A stretch of 64,000 nucleotides of DNA from Rhodobacterales bacterium HKCCA1288 (GTDB lineage Bacteria > Pseudomonadota > Alphaproteobacteria > Rhodobacterales > Rhodobacteraceae), in assembly GCA_015693905.1 (NCBI GenBank), contig CP065161.1, positions 496,001 through 560,000 on the forward strand, written 5' to 3'. The translations under genes and the position numbers were made by a program. How positions within the stretch are numbered: position 1 is the first letter of the stretch; the number at the start of each line of letters is the position of its first letter. Shown here in pieces: positions 1-8,456 of this stretch. The notes under the pieces were generated by a model. It was not told where the DNA came from. It saw nothing but the letters and a program-made list of their open reading frames with translations, and did not search any database.

Positions 1-395
1 AGAACGACAGACACAACGTGAAGGCCAAGCTCTTTGATCGGCGCGGTCAGGGCAACCTGCTTGCGATCAATGCTGAACCCTGCATCGGTGGCCGCATCAG
101 CCGCGTCACGGGTGGTGACAGAGCCGTAAAGCGCCCCAGAATCAGAGGCCGAGCGGATCACAACGAATTGCTGACCACCCAAGCGGGCTGCCAAATCCTC
201 GGCTTCTTTCTTTGTCTCAAGGTTGCGCGCTTCAAGCTGGGCTTTTTGCGCTTCGAAGGCCTTGAGGTTGTTGTCATTTGCACGCAACGCCTTGCGCTGT
301 GGCAAGAGATAGTTGCGCGCATAGCCGTCTTTTACCGAAACGACATCGCCCATCTGGCCAAGTTTGGCCACGCGTTCAAGAAGGATCACATCCAT
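1..395 (-). CDS. rplI: 50S ribosomal protein L9 (C-terminus beyond window)
   Basis: L9 is a large-subunit protein that binds 23S rRNA near the L1 stalk. About 131 residues are visible. The N-terminal domain begins [14 protein letters not shown] and has the [11 protein letters not shown] stretch typical of L9. A long charged connecting helix follows (about residues 40-80, rich in A, K and E), and then the start of the C-terminal domain. The C-terminus runs off the left edge. The ATG at 395 has AAGGAG just upstream. It is the last gene of the rpsF-rpsR-rplI order on the minus strand. Confidence 0.96.
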   Translation of the reverse strand, partial: MDVILLERVAKLGQMGDVVSVKDGYARNYLLPQRKALRANDNNLKAFEAQKAQLEARNLETKKEAEDLAARLGGQQFVVIRSASDSGALYGSVTTRDAADAATDAGFSIDRKQVALTAPIKELGLHVVSVV

Positions 396-407
396 ATCGG
401 TTTCTCC

Positions 408-635
408 TTACTTCACTGCATAGGGCAACAGCGCGAGGAAACGAGCGCGCTTGATGGCCTGTGCCAGCTTGCGCTGGTTTTTTGCGGATACGGCAGTGAT
501 ACGTGCAGGCACGATCTTGCCACGCTCAGAGATGTAACGCTGAAGCAAGCGCACATCTTTGTAATCGATTTTTGGCGCGTCTTCCCCGTCAAACGGGTCG
601 GACTTGCGGCGGCGGAAAAACGGTTTTGCTGCCAT
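408..635 (-). CDS. rpsR: 30S ribosomal protein S18
   Basis: A 75-residue protein of the small subunit that pairs with S6 on the central domain of 16S rRNA. The sequence is full length, with the basic N-terminal [10 protein letters not shown] segment and the central [19 protein letters not shown] core of the family, ending LALLPYAVK. It lies between rpsF and rplI with short gaps, so the three are probably one operon that also sets the S6:S18 ratio. No anomalies were seen. Confidence 0.97.
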   Translation of the reverse strand: MAAKPFFRRRKSDPFDGEDAPKIDYKDVRLLQRYISERGKIVPARITAVSAKNQRKLAQAIKRARFLALLPYAVK

Positions 636-655
636 GATTCTATCCTTCCCTTAAA

Positions 656-1009
656 TTAACGGCGTTCGCGGCGTTCGCCGCGTTCTTCGCGTTTTTGCAT
701 TTGAACCGAAGGGCCTTCTTCGTGGGCGTCAACCTTGATGGTCAAGACGCGCATCACGTCATCATGCAAGCGCATCAAACGCTCCATCTCATGCACGGCG
801 CCCGCTGGGGCATCGCTGCGCAAGAAGGCATAATGGCCTTTGCGGTTCTTGTTGATTTTGTAGGCCATGGTCTTGATACCCCAATATTCGGCATCAACCA
901 CGGAACCACCATTGTCCTTGAGGACGGTGCTGAAATGCTCGATCAAGCTTTCAGCTTGCGCGTTGGACAAGTCCTGACGCGAGATCATAACATGCTCGTA
1001 AAGGGGCAT
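656..1009 (-). CDS. rpsF: 30S ribosomal protein S6
   Basis: A 117-residue S6, the partner of S18 in the platform of the small subunit. The start MPLYEHVMISRQDLS is the standard S6 N-terminus, and GGAG lies just upstream of the ATG at 1009. A longer in-frame reading from 1069 adds 20 residues unlike S6 and was not used. The C-terminal tail is short and very Arg/Glu-rich (KREERGERRERR), as in many alphaproteobacterial S6 proteins. First gene of the operon; its promoter must lie in the divergent 1010-1256 gap shared with fabD. Confidence 0.96.
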   Translation of the reverse strand: MPLYEHVMISRQDLSNAQAESLIEHFSTVLKDNGGSVVDAEYWGIKTMAYKINKNRKGHYAFLRSDAPAGAVHEMERLMRLHDDVMRVLTIKVDAHEEGPSVQMQKREERGERRERR

Positions 1010-1256
1010 GTGAACTCCGATACTGTTCGGGCGCGTTTCAAAGACCGATGCGTTCCACTTTCGCCCCATCAGTCACGAGGGATCACGCCGTTGCATTTAT
1101 ATTAGGCGAAAGATGCCTGCCTTATACACAGATCACGGCAGGGTGCAAGCTGTCGCGGGCTTGCCGTAAAATCAGGGCAAAATTGCGGTTATGAATTGCC
1201 CTTGCCCCCTATATCTTGTAGCCATAACCCCAAGACAAACAAGTGGGAGAGGCAAT

Positions 1257-2189
1257 ATGAGCCGTGCTTTTATCTTTCCAGGCCAAGGGGCGCAGACCAT
1301 TGGAATGGGCCGTGATTTGGCTGAAACCTATGCCGCGGCGCGCGCGGTGTTTGAAGAGGTGGATGAAGCACTGGGTCAAAACCTGTCGCATTTGATTTGG
1401 GAGGGGGATCAGGACGAATTGACCCTGACCGCCAATGCGCAACCTGCGTTGATGGCAACGTCCATGGCGGCCGTGCGCGCGCTTGAGGCCGAAGGGTTTG
1501 CCCTGAAAGATCACGCAAGTTTTGTGGCGGGGCATTCTTTGGGCGAATATTCCGCGCTTTGTGCGGCAGGTAGCCTGTCGGTGGCGGATACGGCCAAGTT
1601 GTTGCGCATTCGTGGCGATGCAATGCAAAAAGCTACACCCAAAGGGCAGGGCGCGATGGCCGCAATCTTAGGCCTAGATTTTGATACGGTGGCGGATTTG
1701 GCCTCTGACGCGGCTGAAGGGGATGTTTGCCAAGCGGCCAATGACAATGACCCCGCGCAAGTTGTGATTTCGGGTCATGCAGCGGCGGTGGAGCGCGCCG
1801 TTGAGCTTGCCAAAGCACGCGGGGCCAAGCGCGCTGTGATGCTGCCTGTCTCTGCCCCCTTTCATTGCGCGCTGATGCAACCTGCGGCCGATGCAATGGC
1901 GGAGGCGTTGGCAAGTGTCACATTAAACGCGCCCGTTGTGCCATTGGTCGGAAACGTGATGGCGGGGCCAAGCGATGACCCCGCGCTGATCCGCGACAAT
2001 CTGATCACGCAGGTCACAGGCCGCGTGCGGTGGCGGGAATCCGTGATGTGGATGGCGCAAAATGATGTGACCGAGGCGTGGGAGGTTGGCGCAGGAAAAG
2101 CGCTGTCTGGGATGGTCAAGCGCATTGCGCGCGAGATGGAGACAAAAGCAATCGGAACGGCCGCGGATATTGCCGCGCTTAAGGTATAA
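1257..2189 (+). CDS. fabD: Malonyl-CoA:ACP transacylase
   Basis: Transfers malonyl from CoA to acyl carrier protein, supplying the extender unit for fatty-acid synthesis in the cytosol. The protein has 310 residues, the usual length. The N-terminus has FPGQGAQ, the nucleophile elbow GHSLGEYSA places the active Ser at about residue 94, and PVSAPFHCALM gives the partner His at about 203. The start at 1257 was chosen because MSRAFIFPGQGAQ is the family N-terminus and GGGAGAGG precedes it; an upstream in-frame ATG at 1191 would add 22 unrelated residues. fabG follows after 11 bases. Confidence 0.97.
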   Translation: MSRAFIFPGQGAQTIGMGRDLAETYAAARAVFEEVDEALGQNLSHLIWEGDQDELTLTANAQPALMATSMAAVRALEAEGFALKDHASFVAGHSLGEYSALCAAGSLSVADTAKLLRIRGDAMQKATPKGQGAMAAILGLDFDTVADLASDAAEGDVCQAANDNDPAQVVISGHAAAVERAVELAKARGAKRAVMLPVSAPFHCALMQPAADAMAEALASVTLNAPVVPLVGNVMAGPSDDPALIRDNLITQVTGRVRWRESVMWMAQNDVTEAWEVGAGKALSGMVKRIAREMETKAIGTAADIAALKV

Positions 2190-2200
2190 GGACAGGCTTT

Positions 2201-2938
2201 ATGTTTGATTTGACAGGAAAATCTGCGCTTGTGACGGGCGCATCTGGGGGGATTGGGGCAGATATTGCGCGCGCGTTGCACAGCGCGGGGGCGGTGGTTG
2301 CCTTATCTGGCACGCGGGTTGAGCCGCTCGAGGCCCTCGCCGCTGAACTGGGTGAGCGCAGCCATGTTCTGCCGTGCAATTTGTCCGATGCTGAGGCGGT
2401 TGAAGCCCTGCCAAAACAAGCCATCGAGGCCATGGGTGCGATGGATATTTTGGTCAATAATGCGGGCATCACACGCGATAACCTGTTCATGCGGATGTCA
2501 GACGAAGAATGGGCGCAGGTGTTGGAGGTTAATCTGACCTCAACCATGCGGCTGTGCCGCGGCGCGTTGCGCGGTATGATGAAATCGCGTTGGGGTCGGA
2601 TCATCAATATCAGCTCTATCGTGGGGGCAACGGGCAATCCAGGGCAGGGGAATTATGCAGCCGCGAAAGCGGGCATGGTGGGTATGTCAAAAAGCCTTGC
2701 CTATGAGGTGGCGAGCCGTGGCGTGACTGTGAACTGTGTCGCGCCGGGTTTCATTGCAACACCGATGACAGACAAGCTGAATGATGATCAAAAAGCGGCC
2801 ATCAATGTCAAAATCCCCGCAGGGCGCATGGGAACCCCCGAGGAGATCGCGGCAGCCGTGCTGTATCTGGCATCAAATGAAGCGGGATATGTTACAGGGG
2901 CCACGTTGCATGTGAATGGCGGCATGGCGATGCTGTAA
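2201..2938 (+). CDS. fabG: 3-oxoacyl-ACP reductase
   Basis: NADPH-dependent reduction of 3-oxoacyl-ACP, the first reductive step of each elongation cycle. It has 245 residues with a classical short-chain dehydrogenase fold: the cofactor loop TGASGGIG (residues 12-19), NNAG (87-90), catalytic Ser at 138-139, and the YxxxK pair Tyr152/Lys156. Its place after fabD and before acpP supports the FabG role over other short-chain dehydrogenases. The ATG follows an AAGGAC element. Confidence 0.96.
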   Translation: MFDLTGKSALVTGASGGIGADIARALHSAGAVVALSGTRVEPLEALAAELGERSHVLPCNLSDAEAVEALPKQAIEAMGAMDILVNNAGITRDNLFMRMSDEEWAQVLEVNLTSTMRLCRGALRGMMKSRWGRIINISSIVGATGNPGQGNYAAAKAGMVGMSKSLAYEVASRGVTVNCVAPGFIATPMTDKLNDDQKAAINVKIPAGRMGTPEEIAAAVLYLASNEAGYVTGATLHVNGGMAML

Positions 2939-2968
2939 CAGTTGTGCCGTTATGGTGGGATTGAGGCA

Positions 2969-2996
2969 TTGCCTTATTTCGCAAACATGCTATAGC
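2969..2996 (+). promoter_or_regulatory. Possible sigma70-type promoter of acpP
   Basis: TTGCCT (2969-2974) and TATAGC (2991-2996) are separated by 16 bases in the 213-base gap before acpP. A small hairpin (CCGAAA pairing with TTTCGG) follows in the presumed leader at about 3012-3032. A separate promoter would fit the high demand for ACP. Seen by eye only. Confidence 0.4.
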
Positions 2997-3151
2997 GGCG
3001 CTGATTTTCACCGAAAGGCTTTGCTTTTCGGCGGCTCTGGTTCTGACATTTCTCTGGTTGAGTCGGTTGGGATCGGGATTGAGCGGCCAAAATCGGCCCA
3101 GTGAAACAGTGCAGGGGATAAACCCACGCACGAAACGGATGAGGAAAGAAC

Positions 3152-3385
3152 ATGAGCGATATCGCAGGTCGCGTGAAGAAAATTGTTGTCGAGCATCTGA
3201 GCGTAGATGAAGACAAAGTGACTGAAAACGCGTCTTTCATTGACGATCTGGGCGCGGATTCGCTCGATACAGTCGAGTTGGTAATGGCGTTCGAGGAAGA
3301 ATTTGGCATCGAAATCCCCGATGATGCGGCGGAAACGATCCAGACTTTCGGCGATGCGGTCAAGTTCATCACTGACGCGCAATAA
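3152..3385 (+). CDS. acpP: Acyl carrier protein
   Basis: A small acidic carrier (77 residues) that holds growing acyl chains on a phosphopantetheine arm. The attachment Ser is residue 37 in the [12 protein letters not shown] motif, and the four-helix ACP pattern is complete. GAGGAAAG precedes the ATG. It lies inside the fab cluster between fabG and fabF and is followed by its own terminator, so it can be transcribed separately. Confidence 0.98.
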   Translation: MSDIAGRVKKIVVEHLSVDEDKVTENASFIDDLGADSLDTVELVMAFEEEFGIEIPDDAAETIQTFGDAVKFITDAQ

Positions 3386-3429
3386 GTCATTCCCCCACAG
3401 TCCGCCTAGTGGCTGAGGGATAGGTTTTG

Positions 3430-3462
3430 AAAACGGCATCGTTGCGGCGGTGCCGTTTTTTT
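3430..3462 (+). terminator. Intrinsic terminator after acpP
   Basis: A 9-bp stem (AAAACGGCA at 3430-3438 with TGCCGTTTT at 3451-3459) with a 12-base loop runs into a T tract ending at 3462. It separates acpP from fabF. Confidence 0.8.
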
Positions 3463-3574
3463 GTGCCAAAATGGCAAGGGAATCTGCCTGATTTCAGCGA
3501 GAGGGATTGCCCATCTTGGCACCCCTAGGCTATCAACGTGCAAGCTTTCGCGAAACGAGAGAAGGGCAGTGAAG

Positions 3575-4831
3575 ATGCGGCGCGTTGTTGTGACAGGATT
3601 GGGACTGGTGACACCTCTGGCCACAGGGGTGGAGGAGACATGGTCGCGGCTTTTGGCGGGCCAATCAGGGGCGGGAACCATCACCCGCTTTGACGCAAGC
3701 CATCTGGCAACGACCTATGCCTGCGAAGTGAAGCGCGGCGATGGGTCGGATGGAACCTTTAACCCTGATCTTTACATGGAGCCGAAAGAACAGCGCAAAG
3801 TGGATGAATTCATCCTCTATGGCGTTGCGGCGGCAGAGCAGGCCATCAAAGACGCAGGATGGGAACCCGAAGATCGTGATGCGCTTGAGCGCACAGGTGT
3901 TTTGATTGGGTCTGGTATTGGTGGCTTGGCCTCGATTGCGGAAACATCCATCACGCTGAAGGAAAAAGGGCCGCGCCGCGTATCGCCTTTCTTTGTGCCA
4001 GGCGCGCTGATCAACCTGATCTCTGGGCAAGTGTCGATCAAATATGGTTTTCGTGGGCCAAACCATGCGGTGGTAACGGCCTGTTCCACGGGCGCACATG
4101 CCATTGGGGACGCGGCGCGTTTGATCCAATGGGGTGATGCGGATGTGATGATTGCAGGCGGTGCAGAAAGCCCGATTTGTGAAATTGGTATTGCGGGCTT
4201 TAACGCATGTAAGGCGCTGTCGACCAAGCGGGGCGATGAGCCTCAAAAGGCAAGCCGTCCATGGGATAGCGACAGTGACGGGTTCGTCATGGGCGAAGGC
4301 GCGGGCGTGGTTGTGTTGGAGGAATATGAACACGCCAAAGCGCGCGGCGCAAAAATCTATGCGGAAATTTTAGGCTATGGCCTGTCGGGCGATGCCCATC
4401 ACATCACGGCCCCACCGCCTGACCATGAAGGGGCCGAGCGCGCGATGCGTGCCGCGCTTAAGCGTGCAGGGCTAGCGCCGTCAGATGTGGATTATGTCAA
4501 TGCGCATGGCACCTCTACTATGGCCGATACCATTGAATTGGGCGCAGTTGAGCGGTTGATGGGGGATCATGCGAAAAATCTGCTGATGTCCTCAACAAAA
4601 TCCGCAACAGGGCATTTGTTGGGTGCAGCGGGCGCGATTGAGGCGATCTTCTCTATCTTGGCCATTCGTGACCAAATCGCCCCCCCAACAATTAACCTTG
4701 ATACGCCTGCGGCAGAAACGGCCATTAATCTTTGCGCCAATCAGGCTGTGAAGGGCGAGATCAATGTGGTGCAGAGCAATTCCTTTGGCTTTGGTGGGAC
4801 AAATGCCTGTCTGATTATGGGGAAAGTCTGA
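3575..4831 (+). CDS. fabF: 3-oxoacyl-ACP synthase II
   Basis: Condenses malonyl-ACP with acyl-ACP (KAS II), including the elongation of unsaturated chains. It has 418 residues. The catalytic triad is visible: Cys170 in VVTACSTGAHAIG, His311 in NAHGTSTMADTIELGA, and His347 in STKSATGHLLGAAGA. The ATG at 3575 was chosen because MRRVVVTGLGLVTPL is the family N-terminus; the upstream in-frame extension to 3461 overlaps the acpP terminator. mltG follows after 3 bases, so the two are probably cotranscribed. Confidence 0.97.
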   Translation: MRRVVVTGLGLVTPLATGVEETWSRLLAGQSGAGTITRFDASHLATTYACEVKRGDGSDGTFNPDLYMEPKEQRKVDEFILYGVAAAEQAIKDAGWEPEDRDALERTGVLIGSGIGGLASIAETSITLKEKGPRRVSPFFVPGALINLISGQVSIKYGFRGPNHAVVTACSTGAHAIGDAARLIQWGDADVMIAGGAESPICEIGIAGFNACKALSTKRGDEPQKASRPWDSDSDGFVMGEGAGVVVLEEYEHAKARGAKIYAEILGYGLSGDAHHITAPPPDHEGAERAMRAALKRAGLAPSDVDYVNAHGTSTMADTIELGAVERLMGDHAKNLLMSSTKSATGHLLGAAGAIEAIFSILAIRDQIAPPTINLDTPAAETAINLCANQAVKGEINVVQSNSFGFGGTNACLIMGKV

Positions 4832-4834
4832 CAT

Positions 4835-6001
4835 ATGTGGAAAAGCGTGGCTGCGAATGCGTTCAGCCTGCTGATTGTGCTATGTATCGCCGTGGCTGGC
4901 GCGATCGGGTGGGGTCAGCGGGAATTTACCAAGGAAGGGCCGCTTGAGGGGCCGATCTTTTTCGAGGTGCCGCGCGGTGCGGGCCTGTCGCAAGTGGCTG
5001 CGCGTTTGGCCGAAGCGGGGGCTGTGACGCATCCTGCTATTTTTCGTTTGGGCGCAGAATATAGTGACATGGCAGGCGCTATTCGTGCAGGGTCTTTTGA
5101 AATCCCTGCGCGCGCCTCAATGGAGGAGATTTTGGGGGTCATCACCCAGAATGCCGCCCCCGTTTATCGTTATGTTGCAACCTATGTTCTGCGCATTGAT
5201 GGCACGGGCGAGCAGCGTCTGGTCGAGCGGGTGCCTGGCACGGGCGAGGTCATTGAATTGGCTGAATTTGCCTATGATGCGGAAATCCCAACGATTTACA
5301 GCGATATCACCGAAAGCGGCGCAAGCATTGCCTATCGCGTGTCGATCCCAGAAGGTTTGACATCGTGGCAGATTGTCGAAGGGCTGAAATCAGCAGAATT
5401 CCTAACCGGTGAGGTAGCGGAGATCCCTGCCGAAGGGGTATTGGCCCCAGACACCTACGAGGCCACGCGCGGCATGGAGCGGGCGGAGCTGTTGGTTCAG
5501 ATGCAAGCCCGCCAAGAGGCCATTTTGATGGAGGCGTGGGCCAATCGCGCGGAAAACCTGCCAATCAGCACGCCGCAAGAGGCGTTGATCTTGGCCTCAA
5601 TCATCGAAAAAGAAACGGGGCAGGCTGAAGAGCGCGGGGTTGTTGCCAGTGTCTTTACCAATCGTCTGCGGCAGGGAATGCGTTTGCAGACTGACCCGAC
5701 TGTGATCTACGGCGTCACGGAGGGGCAAGGCGTGTTGGGGCGCGGCTTGCGGCGCAGTGAACTTGACCGCGTAACCCCTTGGAACACGTATCAAATTGAC
5801 GGCCTGCCACCAACGCCGATTGCAAATCCAGGGCGCGCTTCTATTGAAGCGGCGTTGAACCCTGACGACACGAACTACATCTTTTTCGTGGCGGATGGCA
5901 CGGGCGGTCACGCCTTTGCTGAAACACTGGCCGAGCATAACCGAAATGTCGCGCGCTGGCGCGAGATTGAGGCGGATGCACGAGCCAATTCTGGAAATTA
6001 A
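4835..6001 (+). CDS. mltG: Endolytic murein transglycosylase
   Basis: A membrane-anchored lytic transglycosylase of the YceG/MltG family that cuts nascent glycan strands in the periplasm. It has 388 residues. A single N-terminal membrane segment lies at about residues 9-27. A LysM-like region (about 42-105) precedes the catalytic domain, whose ASIIEKETGQ motif gives catalytic Glu258, followed by NRLRQGMRLQTDPTVIYG. It sits directly after fabF, a common arrangement. Its TAA overlaps the bchJ stop codon on the other strand by 4 bases. Confidence 0.95.
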   Translation: MWKSVAANAFSLLIVLCIAVAGAIGWGQREFTKEGPLEGPIFFEVPRGAGLSQVAARLAEAGAVTHPAIFRLGAEYSDMAGAIRAGSFEIPARASMEEILGVITQNAAPVYRYVATYVLRIDGTGEQRLVERVPGTGEVIELAEFAYDAEIPTIYSDITESGASIAYRVSIPEGLTSWQIVEGLKSAEFLTGEVAEIPAEGVLAPDTYEATRGMERAELLVQMQARQEAILMEAWANRAENLPISTPQEALILASIIEKETGQAEERGVVASVFTNRLRQGMRLQTDPTVIYGVTEGQGVLGRGLRRSELDRVTPWNTYQIDGLPPTPIANPGRASIEAALNPDDTNYIFFVADGTGGHAFAETLAEHNRNVARWREIEADARANSGN

Positions 6002-6570
6002 CCGCGGCGCAGAACGAAACGGCAGGCGTCCGCGCCTGCAGCAGCGCAAGCTGTTTCACGGCAGATGACATCAGGACTGACGAGGCGGCGATAGAGCCGT
6101 TCAAAAACCGCGCAGTGCCAGTGGCACAGGGGGTGGTCTGAGCTTTCGCCGCCAATCACGGGGTTGTCCGCAATTTCAAATTCCCAAGGTGATATCACGC
6201 GAAAGCGGCCCGAGCCTGCAAATGTCCACGCATTGCGCGCAATCGCATGAGACAGGGCGCGAGCGGCGAAATTTGCGGGCAAAAACCCCATCAATATTTG
6301 TGCCTTTGCGGGGATGCGATGGGTGATGATGTAATCGGCCGTTGCCCGCCCTGCCTGTGCGCAGAGCCCTGCGGCCTGTTGCGGGAAAGCCGCGCGCAGG
6401 CCTTGGTGGATGCGGGCGGCATCGCCTTCGGGGATCATGTGATCACCTGAGGGAATTTCGGTTTGTGTTCGCAAAAACAACGCCTTGCGGGCCTGTTCAC
6501 CCACCGAATGATCAAGAACGGGGATTAATTGCAGGATCGCATTGGGGCCGATGAGGGCGGCATCGGCCAT
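5998..6570 (-). CDS. bchJ: Bacteriochlorophyll 4-vinyl reductase-type V4R protein BchJ
   Basis: A protein of the BchJ family, linked to the 4-vinyl reduction step of bacteriochlorophyll synthesis; whether BchJ itself catalyses the step or assists it is debated. It has 190 residues, with a V4R domain over about residues 95-190. The C-terminal CRETACAAAGADACRF motif supplies the clustered cysteines typical of V4R. Its ATG is the base next to the bchE stop, so the two are translationally coupled. bchG does not follow here, unlike in the usual bchEJG order. Confidence 0.85.
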   Translation of the reverse strand: MADAALIGPNAILQLIPVLDHSVGEQARKALFLRTQTEIPSGDHMIPEGDAARIHQGLRAAFPQQAAGLCAQAGRATADYIITHRIPAKAQILMGFLPANFAARALSHAIARNAWTFAGSGRFRVISPWEFEIADNPVIGGESSDHPLCHWHCAVFERLYRRLVSPDVICRETACAAAGADACRFVLRRG

Positions 6571-8181
6571 TTAGACATCCTCCGCCGCTTTGCCCCGTTC
6601 GGCGCTGCGGGCCTTCATTTGATCGCGCACTGCTTCGCGGCGTTCTTTTGCGCGGGCCGCGCGGTCTGCTGCGGCCTCCCAATCTGCGACTTGAGCAGGG
6701 GCTAGGGTGCGGCTTTCGTCAAATTGAAAATCGACAGATTTCTTGGTTTGCGGCCCCCAATAGCCTGCCTTGCCCAGGTCATAGAAACTGCGCTGCACAC
6801 CCGCCTTGAGAAAGGCCTTGAGACAGCCAAGCAGGTAACGCCGCCGATACCCTGTGCCGCGCCATGGGTAATGGAAAAGCGCCTTGCGCATATAGAAGCG
6901 GCGGTAGTTTTTCATCACCCCGTCAAGCAATTCGCCCCGCTCCATCGCGGCGGGTTTCATGATCGGGGTGACAAAGTTGTATTTGGAAAAGTCGTAGATC
7001 TCGACCTGATCCTTCAATTCCTGAAACAGGGGGGTGAAGGGCCAAGGCGTATACATAGCCCATTTTGCCAAATCAGGCTGCCAATCCCACGCCATTTGGA
7101 AGGTTTCCTCGAGCGTTTCAGGGGTTTCATTGTCGAGCCCTACGATGAATTGCGCCTCAGTAAAGATATCGGCCTCACGCAAGAGACGAATGGCCGTCTT
7201 GTTCTCTTCGACCTTGGTCTCTTTGTTGAAGCGGTCGAGTTTCATCTGTGCTGCGGCCTCTGTCCCGAGGCTGACATGGACAAGACCCGCTTTGCGGTAG
7301 AATTTCAGCAATTCTCGGTCGCGGTAGATATCGGTTACACGCGTGTTAATACCCCATTGCACACGCCGCGGCAGGTCGCGCTTAATCAATTCCTCACAAA
7401 ATTCGATGAATTTACGGCGGTTGATCGTGGGTTCCTCATCGGCAAGAATAAAGAAGCCAACTCCATGATTTTCAACCAAATCTTCGATTTCATCGACCAC
7501 GGATTTGGGATCACGCACGCGGTAGTCGCGCCAGAATTTCCATTGGCTGCAAAAGGAGCAGGTGAAGGGGCAGCCGCGCGCCATGTTGGGAATGGCGACA
7601 CGCGTGCCAAGGGGGATGTAGATATATTTGGGCCAATCGAGAATTGTCCAATCGGGTTTAATCGCGTCTAGGTTCTTGATTGTGGGCGCGGCCTGGGTGG
7701 CGACAATTTCATCGCCGTCTCTGAAGGCCAGTCCATGGATGCGGGCGCGATCTTCTGGATAGCGGCCTGTGGCGATGGCCTGCATCAGGTTGACCAAGAT
7801 TTCTTCGCCCTCGCCACGGACGATGACGTCAATCCATGGGGCCTCGGAGAGCACCTGCTTGAACATGAACGTGGCATGGATGCCGCCCAGAATGCGCACG
7901 GCATTTGGGGCCACCTCAGCGGCGCGGCGTAAGATTTCCTCGGCCTTGTAGATTGAGGGGGTGATAGAGGTGACACCGATCGCATCCGGAGAGATGGCCG
8001 CGATTTTGTCTGCGACAGTGTCATCGCTGAGGTCATCCGTCATTGCATCAATGAAGTGAATATCCTCAAACCCTGCTTGGCGCAGGTGGCCCGTGAGATA
8101 GGCCACCCATGCAGGCGGCCAATTTCCTGCAATTTCAGCCCCGCCTGAACGATAATTGGGATGGATAAACAAAATGCGCAT
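6571..8181 (-). CDS. bchE: Anaerobic Mg-protoporphyrin IX monomethyl ester cyclase
   Basis: A radical-SAM enzyme with a cobalamin-binding domain that forms the isocyclic ring of (bacterio)chlorophyll without oxygen. It has 536 residues. The N-terminal B12-binding domain spans about 1-150. The radical-SAM cluster motif CPFTCSFC gives Cys204, Cys208 and Cys211, and the C-terminus is basic and helical. The start at 8181 ([14 protein letters not shown]) was preferred to an in-frame ATG at 8244, because AGGGG precedes it and the longer form would run through the PpsR/FnrL-type boxes. First gene of bchE-bchJ. Confidence 0.93.
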   Translation of the reverse strand: MRILFIHPNYRSGGAEIAGNWPPAWVAYLTGHLRQAGFEDIHFIDAMTDDLSDDTVADKIAAISPDAIGVTSITPSIYKAEEILRRAAEVAPNAVRILGGIHATFMFKQVLSEAPWIDVIVRGEGEEILVNLMQAIATGRYPEDRARIHGLAFRDGDEIVATQAAPTIKNLDAIKPDWTILDWPKYIYIPLGTRVAIPNMARGCPFTCSFCSQWKFWRDYRVRDPKSVVDEIEDLVENHGVGFFILADEEPTINRRKFIEFCEELIKRDLPRRVQWGINTRVTDIYRDRELLKFYRKAGLVHVSLGTEAAAQMKLDRFNKETKVEENKTAIRLLREADIFTEAQFIVGLDNETPETLEETFQMAWDWQPDLAKWAMYTPWPFTPLFQELKDQVEIYDFSKYNFVTPIMKPAAMERGELLDGVMKNYRRFYMRKALFHYPWRGTGYRRRYLLGCLKAFLKAGVQRSFYDLGKAGYWGPQTKKSVDFQFDESRTLAPAQVADWEAAADRAARAKERREAVRDQMKARSAERGKAAEDV

Positions 8182-8225
8182 GATCTGACCCCTGCGGTTA
8201 TTTTGGGTCAGCGTGACATTACTTA

Positions 8226-8243
8226 TGTCAAATAAAATTGACA
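8226..8243 (-). promoter_or_regulatory. PpsR/CrtJ-type operator upstream of bchE
   Basis: TGT (8226-8228), 12 bases, ACA (8241-8243), with extended symmetry TGTCAA/TTGACA. This is the known TGT-N12-ACA recognition pattern of the aerobic repressor PpsR/CrtJ. It lies 45 bases upstream of the bchE start and overlaps an FNR-type site. No second copy at the usual 8-bp spacing was seen. Confidence 0.7.
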
Positions 8244-8251
8244 CATATCAA
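8238..8251 (-). promoter_or_regulatory. FnrL/FNR-type operator upstream of bchE
   Basis: TTGAC-ACAT-ATCAA on the plus strand (TTGAT-ATGT-GTCAA on the minus strand) fits the FNR-family pattern TTGAY-N4-RTCAA at every fixed position. It shares 6 bases with the PpsR-type box, so binding of the two factors would be mutually exclusive or competitive. FnrL activation of bchE under low oxygen is established in Rhodobacter. Confidence 0.7.
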
Positions 8252-8313
8252 GTCAGATGAAGAATTCTTTAACCAGATCGCATCCCATTAACCATCTGTT
8301 ATACATAAATATT

Positions 8314-8342
8314 TTGACAGAGCGCGCGGTCTGATGTAGTGA
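8314..8342 (+). promoter_or_regulatory. Possible promoter of the GTA leader
   Basis: TTGACA (8314-8319), 17 bases, TAGTGA (8337-8342), pointing toward the GTA genes. The -35 is ideal and the -10 is weak; GATTAT at 8341-8346 is an alternative. Two TTAACC motifs lie just upstream (8269 and 8288); the second, TTAACCAT, equals a CtrA half-site. Confidence 0.4.
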
Positions 8343-8367
8343 TTATGACATGCTGGACGAAGTGGGT

Positions 8368-8404
8368 AAACGGTCTGCCACTGCTGTGGTTTGACCGTTT
8401 TTTT
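8368..8404 (+). terminator. Intrinsic-terminator hairpin in the GTA leader
   Basis: AAACGGTC (8368-8375) pairs with GACCGTTT (8393-8400), and an inner CCAC/GTGG helix (8378-8381 with 8386-8389) extends the stem. A T-rich run follows (8398-8404). No plus-strand gene lies between mltG and this hairpin, so it can act only on RNA started in the bchE-g1 gap, that is, on the GTA leader. Confidence 0.7.
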
Positions 8405-8456
8405 ATTTTCGCATTCTCGGGGGGCTTTTTCATTCAAGCCATTTTCGGGAATTTTC

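Noticed and set aside
1010-1256. Promoter search in the rpsF/fabD divergent gap
   Set aside because: A TTGCCG near 1160 is present, but no acceptable -10 at 16-18 bases was found for either strand, so no promoter is claimed.
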